Below, one piece after another: positions 7,917 through 18,200 of a DNA stretch of 64,000 nucleotides. The notes under the pieces are model-generated. The model searched no databases. It was not told the origin of the DNA and saw only the letters and a program-made list of their open reading frames with translations. The stretch is from contig CASDOZ010000001.1 in the NCBI GenBank assembly GCA_949282265.1, positions 124,001 to 188,000 of the forward strand, given 5' to 3'. A program made the translations under genes and the position numbers. Every line of letters begins with the position of its first letter. The stretch's first letter is position 1. Source of the stretch: an uncultured Bacteroidales bacterium (GTDB lineage Bacteria; Bacteroidota; Bacteroidia; Bacteroidales; Paludibacteraceae).

Positions 7917-9404
7917 ATGAAAAATCAGTACAAATTCGTATCCGCCGAAGAAGCGGCGAGTTACATCCACGACGGCGATGTGGTCGGATTCAGCGGCTTT
8001 ACGCCCGCTGGTGCACCCAAAGTAGTTCCGACAGCCATTGCCGAACGCGCCAAAGCCCTGCATGCGGCAGGCCAGGAATTTAAAATCGGTATTTATACGG
8101 GAGCCTCCACCGGTGACTCGCTTGATGGCGAGCTGGCGCGCGCCAACGCTATTCTGTTCCGCACGCCTTACCAGTCGAACAAAGACTTGCGCAGCGTTCT
8201 GAACGCACAAGATGCCCACTATTTCGACATGCATCTGTCGCATCTGGCACAAGAACTGCGTTACGGTTTCCTGCCCAAACCAAAATTTGCCATAGTAGAA
8301 GCATGCCAAGTAACTGCCGATGGTGAAATAGTTCCAACTTCTGGCGTAGGTATCCTGCCAACCATTTGCAAAATGGCCGACCATATCATTATAGAATTAA
8401 ATCATGCCTGCCCTGAAACAATGCGCGGCATGCACGATATTTACGAACCGCTCGACCCGCCCTGCCGTGAAGCCATTCCGGTCTACCACGTTTCAGACCG
8501 CATTGGAAGCGATTGCGTGAAAGTCGATCCGGCCAAAATTTTGTGCATTGTCGAAACCAACCGCCCCAATGAAGTGGGAGGTTTCGCTCCGACCGATCCC
8601 GTAACGGAAAAAATCGGTGCCAACGTTGCCGCATTCCTGGAAACGGAAATGAAAGCAGGCCGTATTCCGTCCACGTTCCTGCCCATACAATCAGGCGTAG
8701 GCAATATAGCCAATGCCGTATTGGGCGCATTGGGCGAAAACCCACATATTCCGGCATTTGAAATGTACACCGAAGTGATACAGGATGCAGTCATCACCTT
8801 GATGAAAGAAGGGCGCGTGAAATATGCCAGCGGCTGCTCACTGACTGTTTCCGCTGAGAAACTGGACGAAATTTATGCCGATATCGATTTCTTCAAAAAA
8901 CACATCGTGTTGCGCCCACAAGAAATATCGAACAGCCCGGAAGTAGCCCGCCGCCTTGGCCTGATTACCATCAACACGGCACTCGAAGCGGACATCTTCG
9001 GCAATATCAACAGCACGCACGTGCTGGGCACCAAGATGATGAACGGCATAGGCGGCTCAGGCGACTTTACGCGTAACGCCTATATTTCCATCTTCACCAC
9101 GCCAAGCACGGCCAAAGGTGGTAAAATCAGTTCCATTGTACCCATGGTTTCACACCTTGACCACTCAGAACATTCCGTCAAAGTGCTGATTACTGAACAC
9201 GGCGTAGCAGACTTGCGCGGGAAATCACCTATCCAGCGTGCGGAAACTATTATCAATAATTGCGTTGCACCTGATTATAGGGATGCGTTGAAGACTTATT
9301 TGAAATCGGCACCCAAAGCACATACGCCCATGAATATCGACACATGTTTTGCCATGCACAAAGCATTTGCCGAAACTGGCGACATGCACAATGCCAAATT
9401 CTGA
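7917..9404 (+). CDS. Acetyl-CoA hydrolase/transferase family (probable succinate/propionate CoA transferase)
   Basis: A 495-residue class I CoA transferase of the acetyl-CoA hydrolase/transferase family. The catalytic Glu is in EMYTEVIQD (Glu286), which forms the glutamyl-CoA thioester. Also present are FSGFTPAGAPK near the N-terminus and the C-terminal block VLITEHGVADLRGKSP. In Bacteroidetes such enzymes move CoA between succinate, acetate and propionate in the succinate-propionate fermentation route, which is the likely cytoplasmic role here; exact acceptor choice cannot be read from sequence. It has its own promoter and a strong terminator, so it is monocistronic. Confidence 0.88.
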   Translation: MKNQYKFVSAEEAASYIHDGDVVGFSGFTPAGAPKVVPTAIAERAKALHAAGQEFKIGIYTGASTGDSLDGELARANAILFRTPYQSNKDLRSVLNAQDAHYFDMHLSHLAQELRYGFLPKPKFAIVEACQVTADGEIVPTSGVGILPTICKMADHIIIELNHACPETMRGMHDIYEPLDPPCREAIPVYHVSDRIGSDCVKVDPAKILCIVETNRPNEVGGFAPTDPVTEKIGANVAAFLETEMKAGRIPSTFLPIQSGVGNIANAVLGALGENPHIPAFEMYTEVIQDAVITLMKEGRVKYASGCSLTVSAEKLDEIYADIDFFKKHIVLRPQEISNSPEVARRLGLITINTALEADIFGNINSTHVLGTKMMNGIGGSGDFTRNAYISIFTTPSTAKGGKISSIVPMVSHLDHSEHSVKVLITEHGVADLRGKSPIQRAETIINNCVAPDYRDALKTYLKSAPKAHTPMNIDTCFAMHKAFAETGDMHNAKF

Positions 9405-9457
9405 TTGCCGCATAATTTTTTTTCAAAAACAAGTTCTTTTCATTTTTTTATAAACGG

Positions 9458-9500
9458 CGGAGGTGTGTCAAAATAAAAATCTGGCACACCTCCGTTTTTT
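9458..9500 (+). terminator. Terminator of the CoA transferase gene
   Basis: CGGAGGTGTG (9458-9467) pairs perfectly with CACACCTCCG (9485-9494), followed by six T. Confidence 0.9.
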
Positions 9501-9522
9501 ACCACACAAACAATGCTGAACC

Positions 9523-9963
9523 ATGAATCAATTTTTTAATGAATTCAAAGAATTTGCCATCAAAGGCAATGCCTTGGATATGGCCGTAGGTGTCATTATC
9601 GGCGGGGCATTCGGAAAAATCATTTCCTCCATCGTGAACGACATTATTATGCCGCCCATCGGTTGGCTTATTGGCGGAGTCAAGTTCTCCGATCTCAAGA
9701 TAACATTGCCTTCAGTAGAAATTGCCGGGTTGGAGGCCATGGAGCCTTCTACCATCAATTACGGGAATTTCATACAAACCGCTTTCGATTTTGTCATTAT
9801 TGCTTTTTGCGTGTTCCTAATGGTGCGTGGTCTGAACAGGCTGACCCGGAAAAAGAAAGAAAAACAGGCTACGATACCTCCACAACCGACCAACGAAGAA
9901 AAATTATTGACAGAAATACGTGATTTACTGGCAGCCAGACAAGGACAAGGAAAAGACATATAA
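9523..9963 (+). CDS. mscL: Large-conductance mechanosensitive channel MscL
   Basis: A 146-residue inner-membrane channel that opens under hypo-osmotic stress to release solutes. The N-terminal amphipathic helix (NQFFNEFKEFAIKGN), the first pore helix (DMAVGVIIGGAFGKIISSIV) and the loop NDIIMPPIG are classic. The second membrane helix is at about 83-103 (FVIIAFCVFLMVRGLN), followed by a cytoplasmic helix with basic RKKKEK and the EEKLLTEIRDLL bundle helix. Length and order match the family. It lies 22 bases after the preceding terminator and is closed by its own hairpin. Confidence 0.96.
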   Translation: MNQFFNEFKEFAIKGNALDMAVGVIIGGAFGKIISSIVNDIIMPPIGWLIGGVKFSDLKITLPSVEIAGLEAMEPSTINYGNFIQTAFDFVIIAFCVFLMVRGLNRLTRKKKEKQATIPPQPTNEEKLLTEIRDLLAARQGQGKDI

Positions 9964-9979
9964 AATTCCGTACAACAAA

Positions 9980-10019
9980 AAAAACGGTTATCCTAAAAAT
10001 TTACAAGATAACCGTTTTT
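9980..10019. terminator. Bidirectional terminator between mscL and the HU-LysM gene
   Basis: AAAAACGGTTATC pairs perfectly with GATAACCGTTTTT. A/T runs on both sides serve mscL (+) and the gene ending at 10036 (-). Confidence 0.9.
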
Positions 10020-10035
10020 CTATGTCAACGTATAA

Positions 10036-11241
10036 CTATTTTACATATTGCTCATGCAATTTGCGGGCATATTCCAGACATTCCGGATTATTGGTGTCTA
10101 TCAAAGCCGGATCTAATTTCGGAACCTTGACCGGCGTCCCGATCAGGACATGGTTCGGGTTCAGGATATAATCCTTGTTTGCTTCATAAATATATACCCA
10201 GAAATAAGGGGAACCATAGTATTTGGTGGACAACCATGCCAAACGGCTACCCGGTGTCAAACGTTCGGTCGTGATGAATTCCGTATAAATACGCGGCTGG
10301 TCGAAAATAGAAACTGGCGCAGGAGCAACCTCCGGCTCAACAACTATTTCTGTTTCTTGTTGCTTGTTCAAGTAGTTATCCGCCCACTGTTCAATTTTGT
10401 GCTGCAAGGCAAAATATAAAATCACCAATACACACACCACACCAATAATCACCCAACTTGCTACTTTCCAACCTCGGTTGGATTTTACAGGTTTCTTTGT
10501 GGCAGGTTTCTCTGCTGGCTGGGGATATACACTCCCGTTTTCTTTCAAATCGTTATCCATAATAATTTCTGTTTGTTGAGTTTTTTCTTGTCGATTGTTT
10601 TCTTCTGCAATATCCGTACCGCCTTTTTCCTGCGCGGGAGCAGCCGTAACCGCTGATTCCGGTTGCTTGTCCTCAACCGGTTCCACATTGCCGGATTCCA
10701 CATGCACCGGCTCATCTTGCGCCACAGGTTCCGGGATTCCTTCGGTTGTACCACCCGCTTCCGGCACATGTTCCGAAGCAGGCACTTCCACCTCCGGCTC
10801 GCGGCCAGCATCCAGTTCCTGGATATCGGCCAAAATATCTTTGATTTCTTCGGCCTGCATGTCCAATTTCTGCAACGGAATGTCTTCTGTTTTTTGCTGT
10901 TCGGGCAACTTGTCGCCATCCAAAACCACTGTTTCCAAATAAGCAAAAGGTTCGTTCACTTTTTCTTTCAAGAAATTTTCAGGCAAAAAAACCACTTTGT
11001 TGTAACCTTCTATCAAGATTTCCTCACCCGTATTGACATCAACACTTTTGCGCGGCTCGTTCCATTGCAAGCGGAATGTACCGAAATTGTTGATTTTCAC
11101 AGCACCATCGGCACGCAAGCCATCTTCTATGACAGCAAACAGTTTTTTCAAGAAACCATCAGCTACATTACGGCTCAATCCTGTTTTTTCGGCCACCAAC
11201 TGAACCAACTCGTTCATATTTGTCTTGTCCGCATTTTTCAT
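10036..11241 (-). CDS. HU-domain protein with acidic linker, membrane helix and LysM-like domain
   Basis: A 401-residue fusion. Residues about 8-92 are an HU/IHF-like DNA-binding fold (INNFGTFRLQW, GYNKVVFLPE). Residues about 105-245 are a long acidic, Pro/Glu-rich and probably disordered linker. A single membrane helix lies at 259-279 (ASWVIIGVVCVLVILYF), preceded by basic KKPVKSNR, which places the N-terminus in the cytoplasm. Residues about 328-375 look like LysM (TPGSRLAWLSTKYYGSP, LIGTPVKVPKL). The topology predicts DNA binding inside and peptidoglycan binding outside. It overlaps the upstream HU gene by 4 bases (ATGA). The function is inferred; I do not know a studied homologue. Confidence 0.82.
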   Translation of the reverse strand: MKNADKTNMNELVQLVAEKTGLSRNVADGFLKKLFAVIEDGLRADGAVKINNFGTFRLQWNEPRKSVDVNTGEEILIEGYNKVVFLPENFLKEKVNEPFAYLETVVLDGDKLPEQQKTEDIPLQKLDMQAEEIKDILADIQELDAGREPEVEVPASEHVPEAGGTTEGIPEPVAQDEPVHVESGNVEPVEDKQPESAVTAAPAQEKGGTDIAEENNRQEKTQQTEIIMDNDLKENGSVYPQPAEKPATKKPVKSNRGWKVASWVIIGVVCVLVILYFALQHKIEQWADNYLNKQQETEIVVEPEVAPAPVSIFDQPRIYTEFITTERLTPGSRLAWLSTKYYGSPYFWVYIYEANKDYILNPNHVLIGTPVKVPKLDPALIDTNNPECLEYARKLHEQYVK

Positions 11242-11522
11242 AACCGTACGTTTTTAAGTTTTTCTTTCAAAACCGGGCTTTGCTTGAAATTGAGCACTAA
11301 TTTTGGCGGAACAAGCATCCGTATGCCTGTTCCGGGATGCACGGAAATACGTTCATTTTTCTTGCGCACTTCCAGCGTTCCAAAACTTTGTACCGATACG
11401 ACTTTGTCTTCTCCCAACAAATCAATCATGGTGTCGATAGTGGCCTGTAACAAATCATCGACCTGCTTTTCCGGCAAACCGGTCTGTTGCTGCAAAGCTG
11501 CTGTCAAATCTTTATGTTTCAT
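11238..11522 (-). CDS. HU-family DNA-binding protein
   Basis: A 94-residue single HU/IHF-like domain with VVSVQSFGTLEVRKK, then HPGTGIRMLVPPKLVLNFKQSP, the beta-arm region in the usual position. It is close to standard HU length (about 90). Its stop overlaps the start of the HU-membrane-LysM gene by 4 bases, so the two are translationally coupled and could heterodimerise through their HU folds. It is divergent from general HU and is better seen as a partner of the fusion protein than as the bulk nucleoid protein. Confidence 0.82.
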   Translation of the reverse strand: MKHKDLTAALQQQTGLPEKQVDDLLQATIDTMIDLLGEDKVVSVQSFGTLEVRKKNERISVHPGTGIRMLVPPKLVLNFKQSPVLKEKLKNVRL

Positions 11523-11538
11523 AAGCTATACGGCTTAA

Positions 11539-13581
11539 TTAAAAAGTAGGCAATACGGAATAATCCTTGGAATAACGCAAGTGCTGCTCTACATAGCCTT
11601 CGGAATAATCAATCAGCACATCAACGATTTTCCCATCTTTGACTACCGGTTCATACACCGGATTCACAAAACCGGAATAAGGCGCCAGATGTAATTCGGC
11701 ATAACGCGCCAGGACTTCTTCATGCAATTCGGGATTTACCTGCACGGCATAGGTCTCAACCAACTGCTTGGCTGCTTCAAAATCACCTGTGGATTTTATG
11801 CGTTGTATTTCGGCAAGCAATTGCCCGAAAAGCGTGCGCAATTTTTCGTAATCGTTTACCACCAAATAGGTTTTCCCGTCACGTTTTCGCAATTCCATGA
11901 CTTTGTCGGCTGCACCTTTTTCAAGGCACCACTGGGCAATAAGCTGACGGTTGCGCATGTGCGATTCTTCAATGGTTTTCCCCTTTTCAATGCGTACCAA
12001 CTGGGTCATAGCACCGTTCATCATGTAATCGTAGTATTGCGCTTTATAGGCTTCCATGTCAGGCACAAGGCCAAGCTCCAGCAATTTCGGGTCAGCCACA
12101 TAGTACAAACCGAACAAATCCGCACGAGCTTCCTCAATAGTTGCCCCGTAGGCTTTCAGCGCATCGCCATCCACACCTGGCAGCAATTTGCCGGAACCGT
12201 GTCCCAGGCATTCGTGCAAGTCTGTATGCAGGTTATCGGTCAGATAACCGTACTTGTTGTGGCGGGCTATTTCCGTATCGCTCCACATGAATTCTTCCGC
12301 AAAACCATTGCCCAAAGCTGCCTGCGCATAGGCTTCCGTAATGTTTTCAATAGTTACGGACTTGGAACCATGGTCGTGGCGGATCCAGTTTGAATTGGGC
12401 AGGTTGATACCGATTGGAGTAGCCGGATAACAGTCCCCGCCCAAGATTGCGGCCGTAATCACTTTGGCCGTAACACCTTTGACATCAGTTTTCTTGAATT
12501 CTGGCGCTACCGGCGAATGATCTTCAAACCACTGTGCATTGGAACTGATTTTGACCGTCCGTTCCGTCGCTTCCAAATTCTTGAAATTCACCAACGATTC
12601 CCAACTTGCCTTCATGCCCAGCGGGTCACCATAGGTTTCCGTGAAACCGTTTACAAAATCGATGCGGGAATCCACATCATAAACCCATTTGATGCAATAT
12701 TCATCGAATTTTTCCAAATCGCCGGTTTTATTGAAAGCTATCAGCGTTTCTATGACTTCCTTCTGCTTGTCGTTTTCCGCAACGGCAGCAGCTTTTTCCA
12801 ACCAGCCGACCACACGTTCCAATGCTTCCGTGTACAAGCCACCGACCTTGTATGTCTTTTCTACCAACACGCCGTTTTCTTTCACCAATTTGGAATTCAA
12901 ACCATAGGAAACAGGCGTTTCATCGGTCAGGTCTTTCATGTTGTTATAAAATGCCTCCGCTTCGGCCTGGGTCACTCCTTCGTAATAATTGTTAGCCGAC
13001 GTTACAATCAAATCCACATCCGGTGCCTGGTTAGTGCGCTTGGCCAATACTGCCGGATCGAACATGACCGGCGTCAACTTCGCAATCAAGTCATCCGCAG
13101 TTTCTCCATCCTGCAAAGGCAGCAAGCCGGCATCAATGCTCCTAACTGCATCCGCAAAGAAACTTGCCGAAAAATCAGGTATGAATTTATCACCCGAATA
13201 ATGGTGGTGGATGCCGTTGGAAAACCAGACACGTTTCAAATATTTTTCCAAATTCAGGAAATCTTCCGATGACTTATCGCCCGGATAATTTTCATAAATA
13301 GCCTCCAACGTGCGCCGGATACACAAATTGTATTTGCAGTTTTGGTCATACAAAATATCGCGCCCTTCCAATGCCGCTTCTGTCAAATAGTATAACAACT
13401 CTTTTTGTTGCGGCGTCAACGACTCGAAGCCGGGAACACGATAACGCAAAATCTGCAAATCGTAAAATTTGTCTACCATATACTCAAAATTTTCTATCTC
13501 TGGTGTTTGCTGAGCCTGACGGTTGTCTTTACAAGCCACAAACGACGAGAACAATGCCATAAAAAATAAGATTCGTTTCAT
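11539..13581 (-). CDS. Dipeptidyl peptidase III (M49 family), lipoprotein
   Basis: A 680-residue zinc exopeptidase that removes dipeptides from peptide N-termini. The M49 signature HECLGH is at 456-461, with the second motif EEARAD at 483-488 (Glu484 as third zinc ligand). The 27-residue spacing matches bacterial rather than human enzymes, and HECLGH rather than HELLGH is the form I recall for Bacteroides DPP III. The signal MKRILFFMALFSSFVACKD has a lipobox (FVAC), so the protein is probably anchored in the envelope. Only 16 bases separate its stop from the HU gene, so it belongs to the cluster at 10036-15048. Confidence 0.93.
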   Translation of the reverse strand: MKRILFFMALFSSFVACKDNRQAQQTPEIENFEYMVDKFYDLQILRYRVPGFESLTPQQKELLYYLTEAALEGRDILYDQNCKYNLCIRRTLEAIYENYPGDKSSEDFLNLEKYLKRVWFSNGIHHHYSGDKFIPDFSASFFADAVRSIDAGLLPLQDGETADDLIAKLTPVMFDPAVLAKRTNQAPDVDLIVTSANNYYEGVTQAEAEAFYNNMKDLTDETPVSYGLNSKLVKENGVLVEKTYKVGGLYTEALERVVGWLEKAAAVAENDKQKEVIETLIAFNKTGDLEKFDEYCIKWVYDVDSRIDFVNGFTETYGDPLGMKASWESLVNFKNLEATERTVKISSNAQWFEDHSPVAPEFKKTDVKGVTAKVITAAILGGDCYPATPIGINLPNSNWIRHDHGSKSVTIENITEAYAQAALGNGFAEEFMWSDTEIARHNKYGYLTDNLHTDLHECLGHGSGKLLPGVDGDALKAYGATIEEARADLFGLYYVADPKLLELGLVPDMEAYKAQYYDYMMNGAMTQLVRIEKGKTIEESHMRNRQLIAQWCLEKGAADKVMELRKRDGKTYLVVNDYEKLRTLFGQLLAEIQRIKSTGDFEAAKQLVETYAVQVNPELHEEVLARYAELHLAPYSGFVNPVYEPVVKDGKIVDVLIDYSEGYVEQHLRYSKDYSVLPTF

Positions 13582-13588
13582 TTAAAAT

Positions 13589-14164
13589 TTATTTTGTAAA
13601 TAATCCCGATGGATAAACTCCAATTTCAATGGATGTTTTTTGTGACAGAATTTTTGCCGGAATACCTCCAACAATCACATTATCCGGTACCGATTTGTTG
13701 ACTACCGCGTTAGCACCTATCGCAACATTATTTCCGACAACTATATTACCATATATTTTTGCACCCGGGCCAATATATACATTATTCCCAATCTCCGGGA
13801 CACCGTTATAATCTCCGATAGAAGTTGAAGGATGTATCCGGCAGTTTGCTCCTATTTTGGCAGCCGGATTGACGACTATTGTCCCATAGTGCACAATACA
13901 CAGCCCCGGGCCGAATACATTTTTAGGTATTGAAAAACCTAAACGGGTAGCCAAACGATGGTTAAGGAACTCCAGAAAAAACCAATAAAGCCAGCAAAAA
14001 GGATTTTTCCGTTTCACATTATACAAATATTCGACCTTCCGCAGCCGCAATTGAAAACGTAAGCAATCCATCCACCAGTAATTGTAGAAAGAAATCTGTT
14101 CTAACTGATGAGCTTTTAAGTCTTGTTGGACATAATATTTATATGTGGCCTTATCAGTAATCAT
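13589..14164 (-). CDS. Hexapeptide-repeat acyltransferase (serine acetyltransferase-like)
   Basis: A 191-residue left-handed beta-helix transferase. Hexapeptide turns occur from about residue 85 on (IVVNPAAKIGANCRI, YIGPGAKIYGNIVVGNNVAIGANAVVNKSV), ending in VIVGGIPAKIL, typical of serine O-acetyltransferases and sugar acetyltransferases. The catalytic His is likely in CIVHYGTIV. I take ATG 14164; a TTG two codons earlier is also possible. The N-terminal helical part differs from CysE, and no cysteine genes are nearby, so a surface-polysaccharide acetyltransferase is equally likely. The start lies 2 bases after the stop of the nucleoside phosphorylase gene. Confidence 0.78.
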   Translation of the reverse strand: MITDKATYKYYVQQDLKAHQLEQISFYNYWWMDCLRFQLRLRKVEYLYNVKRKNPFCWLYWFFLEFLNHRLATRLGFSIPKNVFGPGLCIVHYGTIVVNPAAKIGANCRIHPSTSIGDYNGVPEIGNNVYIGPGAKIYGNIVVGNNVAIGANAVVNKSVPDNVIVGGIPAKILSQKTSIEIGVYPSGLFTK

Positions 14165-14166
14165 GC

Positions 14167-15048
14167 TCAAATCCGTTCCAAAACCGTTTCAATAAGTTTG
14201 CGGATATAGGGTTGGTAATCAGTGTTGGCCGATTCGATGCGCCGATTGGCAATCACGCAACAAACAGTCAGCGCTTTGTGTCCCATCAACTTTGAAAGGC
14301 CGGCAATGGCAGAACCTTCCATTTCGTAATTCGTGATTTTATGCCGGCCAAACTGGAACGTTTCCAGTTTTTCATTCATATCCGGATCGGCAACGGCACA
14401 ACGCAACACCCGTCCTTGCGGTCCGTAAAAACCGTTAGCGGAAATGGTGCATCCACGCAACATGTCCGTGCCGGCAATACGTTCCAACAAACCGGCATCA
14501 GCGCTCACCACATACGGAGAACCTGATTTCAAGTGCCATTTTAAATGTGCTTTCAGAGCCTCTTCAAAATCAGATTCGGAAACATCATCGCGTCCGGCAT
14601 AAAATGCCAAAACACCATCAAATCCAATTGATTTTTCAGAAGCGAGGAAACTGCCAAGCGGAATATCGGGCTGCATGGCACCGCATGTACCAATACGTAC
14701 CACGGTCAGGGAACGCAACTGCGCTTTCTCTGTCCTTGTAGGCAAATCAATATTCGCCAAAGCATCTAATTCGTTCATCACAATATCTATATTGTCCGTC
14801 CCAATGCCCGTAGAAAGGGCTGTAATACGTTTTCCGCGGTATTTCCCAGTCATCGTCCGAAACTCACGACTTGCAATATCACATTCAAGACTGCCTTCAT
14901 CAAAAAACGAGGCTACCAATGGCACACGGCCAGGATCGCCAACCAAAATAACACGGTCTGCAAGTTGCTCCGGCTTTACATGCAAATGGAAAATACTGCC
15001 ATCTGCATTTATAATCAATTGAGAGGCTGGAAATGTTTTCATAATCAT
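14167..15048 (-). CDS. Nucleoside phosphorylase (uridine phosphorylase-like)
   Basis: A 293-residue PNP/UDP phosphorylase-family enzyme that cleaves nucleosides with phosphate to base and pentose 1-phosphate. The phosphate-binding loop is VILVGDPGRVPLV, then ALSTGIGTDNIDIVMNEL, RIGTCGAMQPDIPLG, and the ribose-binding signature NYEMEGSAIAGL. Overall layout is closer to uridine phosphorylase than to DeoD; final specificity needs assay. A second in-frame ATG at 15042 is possible. A TATATTTG box on the minus strand at 15092-15099 suggests a leader of about 40 bases. It heads the run of five minus-strand genes down to 10036. Confidence 0.87.
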   Translation of the reverse strand: MIMKTFPASQLIINADGSIFHLHVKPEQLADRVILVGDPGRVPLVASFFDEGSLECDIASREFRTMTGKYRGKRITALSTGIGTDNIDIVMNELDALANIDLPTRTEKAQLRSLTVVRIGTCGAMQPDIPLGSFLASEKSIGFDGVLAFYAGRDDVSESDFEEALKAHLKWHLKSGSPYVVSADAGLLERIAGTDMLRGCTISANGFYGPQGRVLRCAVADPDMNEKLETFQFGRHKITNYEMEGSAIAGLSKLMGHKALTVCCVIANRRIESANTDYQPYIRKLIETVLERI

Positions 15049-15270
15049 GTTTTTTCAGGTAAAATAACGGCTATGCCGAATAATTAACGGGCAAATATAC
15101 AAAATTTCGGGTGTAATCCTAACAACCGGACAAAAAACATTGTATAAAAACAAACTATTGGGATTCTGGATGTGGATGGTAAGTCGTTTCTATCCTTATT
15201 TTTTCATCTGCCATTCCACTCATCCGCTTATTTGTTCGTATATTTGCCGGTAGGAAAATTAAGGAAAACC

Positions 15271-18200
15271 ATGCTTACCATTTACCAGGCATCTGCCGGC
15301 TCCGGCAAAACCTATACGCTGGCAAAACGATATATCAGCCTGCTATTGTCGCAACGGCAACCGCACGCACACAGAAGCATTCTGGCCGTAACATTCACAC
15401 ACAAGGCAACGAATGAAATGAAAAGCCGCATCATCAAAGAATTGCACGCTTTGGGTAACGGCGCGCCATCGGCTTACAGGCAGGATCTGATGCAGGAAAA
15501 CCATTGCAATGCGGCGGAAATAGACCGGCGCGCCCAAGAGGCATTAATTGATATTTTACAAGACTATCCGAGTTTTGCCATCAGTACTATCGACAGTTTT
15601 TTTCAACAAGTAGTCCGTTCATTCGCGCGTGAAATCGGCTTGCCTGGCTCATATAATGTTGGCTTGGATTCCAATGATTTGCTGGCGCAAGCCATCGACC
15701 AAATGTTTTTCGAGCTGGGCGAAACCAAAAACCAGACTTTGTTGCAATGGCTTACCTATTTTGCGGAGCACAATATCAATGAGGGGAAATCATGGAACCC
15801 GCAAAAAGAAATGGAAAATTTTGGAGCCGAAATTTTCAAGGAAAACTACCAGAACATTCTGGCTGCCACAAACAAGCAATTGCATGAAAAAGCATTCCTG
15901 GCCAATTACCAAAAAACGTTGAAAAACATCAGGACAACATTTGAACAGCAGGCCAAACAACTGGGAATAGAAGGTTTACAATTGATTCAAAAATATGGTC
16001 TGGAAACCTCATCCTTCAAGAATGGAAGCCGAAGCCCCATGAGACTGTTCGACAAACTGGCTGCCGGCGAAATATCCATACCCGGAGATAAATTCGTGGA
16101 ATACGCCACCGATGTGCAATCGTGTTACAAAACCTCCGACCCATCCAGTTTACAAAATACCATAATGGAACTGCACGCCAACGGACTCAGCCAGTTGATG
16201 CATCAAGTCATAGAATTGTTCGGCAAGGATTATAAAAATTACTTGTCTGCAAAAATCATTGCCGGCAACCTCGATGTGCTCGGCATTATGTCCGACTTGT
16301 CGGCTTACATACGCAAAGTGACCGAAGAACAAAACATCATGCCGCTGGCCGACACCCCCTTGTTGCTGCACCATATCATCGACGGCAGCGACACACCGTT
16401 CATATACGAAAAAATCGGCGTCCGCATCCGGCACTACATGATTGACGAATTTCAGGACACAAGTGCCATGCAATGGCAGAATTTCCGGCCTCTGATAGCC
16501 AACAGCGTTTCGGCACGCAACGAGAATCTGGTGGTAGGCGATGTCAAACAAAGCATTTACCGCTGGCGGAACTCCGACTGGACTTTGCTGGATAACATCG
16601 TTCCGAACGACAAGGCACTGGAACCGCGAATAGAAGTCCTGGACACGAACTGGCGCAGCAAGCGCGATATTGTGGAGTTCAACAACACATTGTTCCAGCA
16701 ATTGCCCGCAATGTTGCAAAACGAATTAGACGACGACTACGCGGCACGGCTGGCACATGCTTACGAAAATCTCGTGCAGCAACCGCACCAACAAGACAAT
16801 GGATACGTGCAAATCAGCTTCATTGAAAAAACGGACAAAGATTCCAAGTGGGAAGAAATAGCGCAGGACAAGCTGCTGGACGAAATCAGAAACGCACAGG
16901 AACGCGGGATCGCATTGCACGAAATGGCCATCCTGACACGTACCAGAGCCGAAGCGCAACGCATCACTCAATTCCTGCTTACGCAAAAAATCGCTGTCAT
17001 TTCATCCGAAGGAATGTTGGTAGCCAACTCACCGGCTGTGCGCTTCCTGACCGGAATATTATATATACTGGCCGATCCGTCCGATGCCATACACCGCACT
17101 ATCGTCAATTTTGAGTACGCGCGCGGCAAACGGAAACTGCCGTACAACGAAGCCATCCTCATGGCAACAACTACCGATGATCTGCTATTCAGCCAAGATG
17201 AACAAGAAAAGATAAAACAAATCAGCCACGCTCCCCTATTCGACATCGTGCAGCAAACTATCAGCCTTTTCAACGTTTATGAATGGGAAAACGCGGCCGT
17301 TTTCGTGCAGGCATTCTCGGATTATGTGTTCGACTACATTACCAACCAGACTTCCGACCTGCGCAATTTCATTGAATCTTGGGAAAAAGACCAGCAAAAA
17401 GCCACCATTGCCATGCCGGAAGTAAAGGATGCCATCCAAATAATGACCATCCACAAGGCCAAAGGACTGGAATTCAGAAATGTGTTCATCCCATTCTGCG
17501 AATGGAATACAGACAATCGTAACCGCGACACGCTGTGGTGCATACCTAATGTGGAACCGTTTGACCACCTGAGTCCCGTACCTGTGCCATATTCTTCACA
17601 ATTGCAGAACACTATTTTTGCAACAGAATATCAGGAGGAACGTATGCAGATCTATATCGACAACTTGAATATCTTGTATGTCGCCTTCACGCGGCCTGAA
17701 CAGGAATTATATGCCTTTTGCCCGAAGCCTTTAAAGAAGGATGAGAATTTGGGAAATAAACAGATATCACATTTGCTATGGAAATGCCTGTCGGCGGATA
17801 TAGACGAGCAAGGCAATTACCGGAAAGGTATCCAAAGCAAATGCAAAGAAGAAAACAAAGACAATATTCCGCCCGCGGATGACAAACTGCTAAAAAACCT
17901 GGACCGATACAGACATGGCGATACAGGCAAAACTGTCAAATTACGTGTAACATCGCCTGCCCGCACTTCCGATGAAGAACTATCGGAAGAAAACCGGTTG
18001 GATTTAGGTGTAGTCATGCACGAAATCCTGTGCAACATAAAACAACTATCGGATCAAGAAAAAGCCATCGAGGACATGGTGGACAACGGACGCATCAACC
18101 GGAACGAAGCTTGTATAGTACGCGGGCAATTGGCCAAATTCTGGCAGATGGAAGATACGGCCGAATGGTTCAGTACAAAATACCAAGTGCTTCATGAAGC

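Noticed and set aside
15172-15270. Extended N-terminus for the AddA-like helicase
   Set aside because: A -7 box lies inside the extension, and Walker A follows immediately after ATG 15271 as expected for this family.
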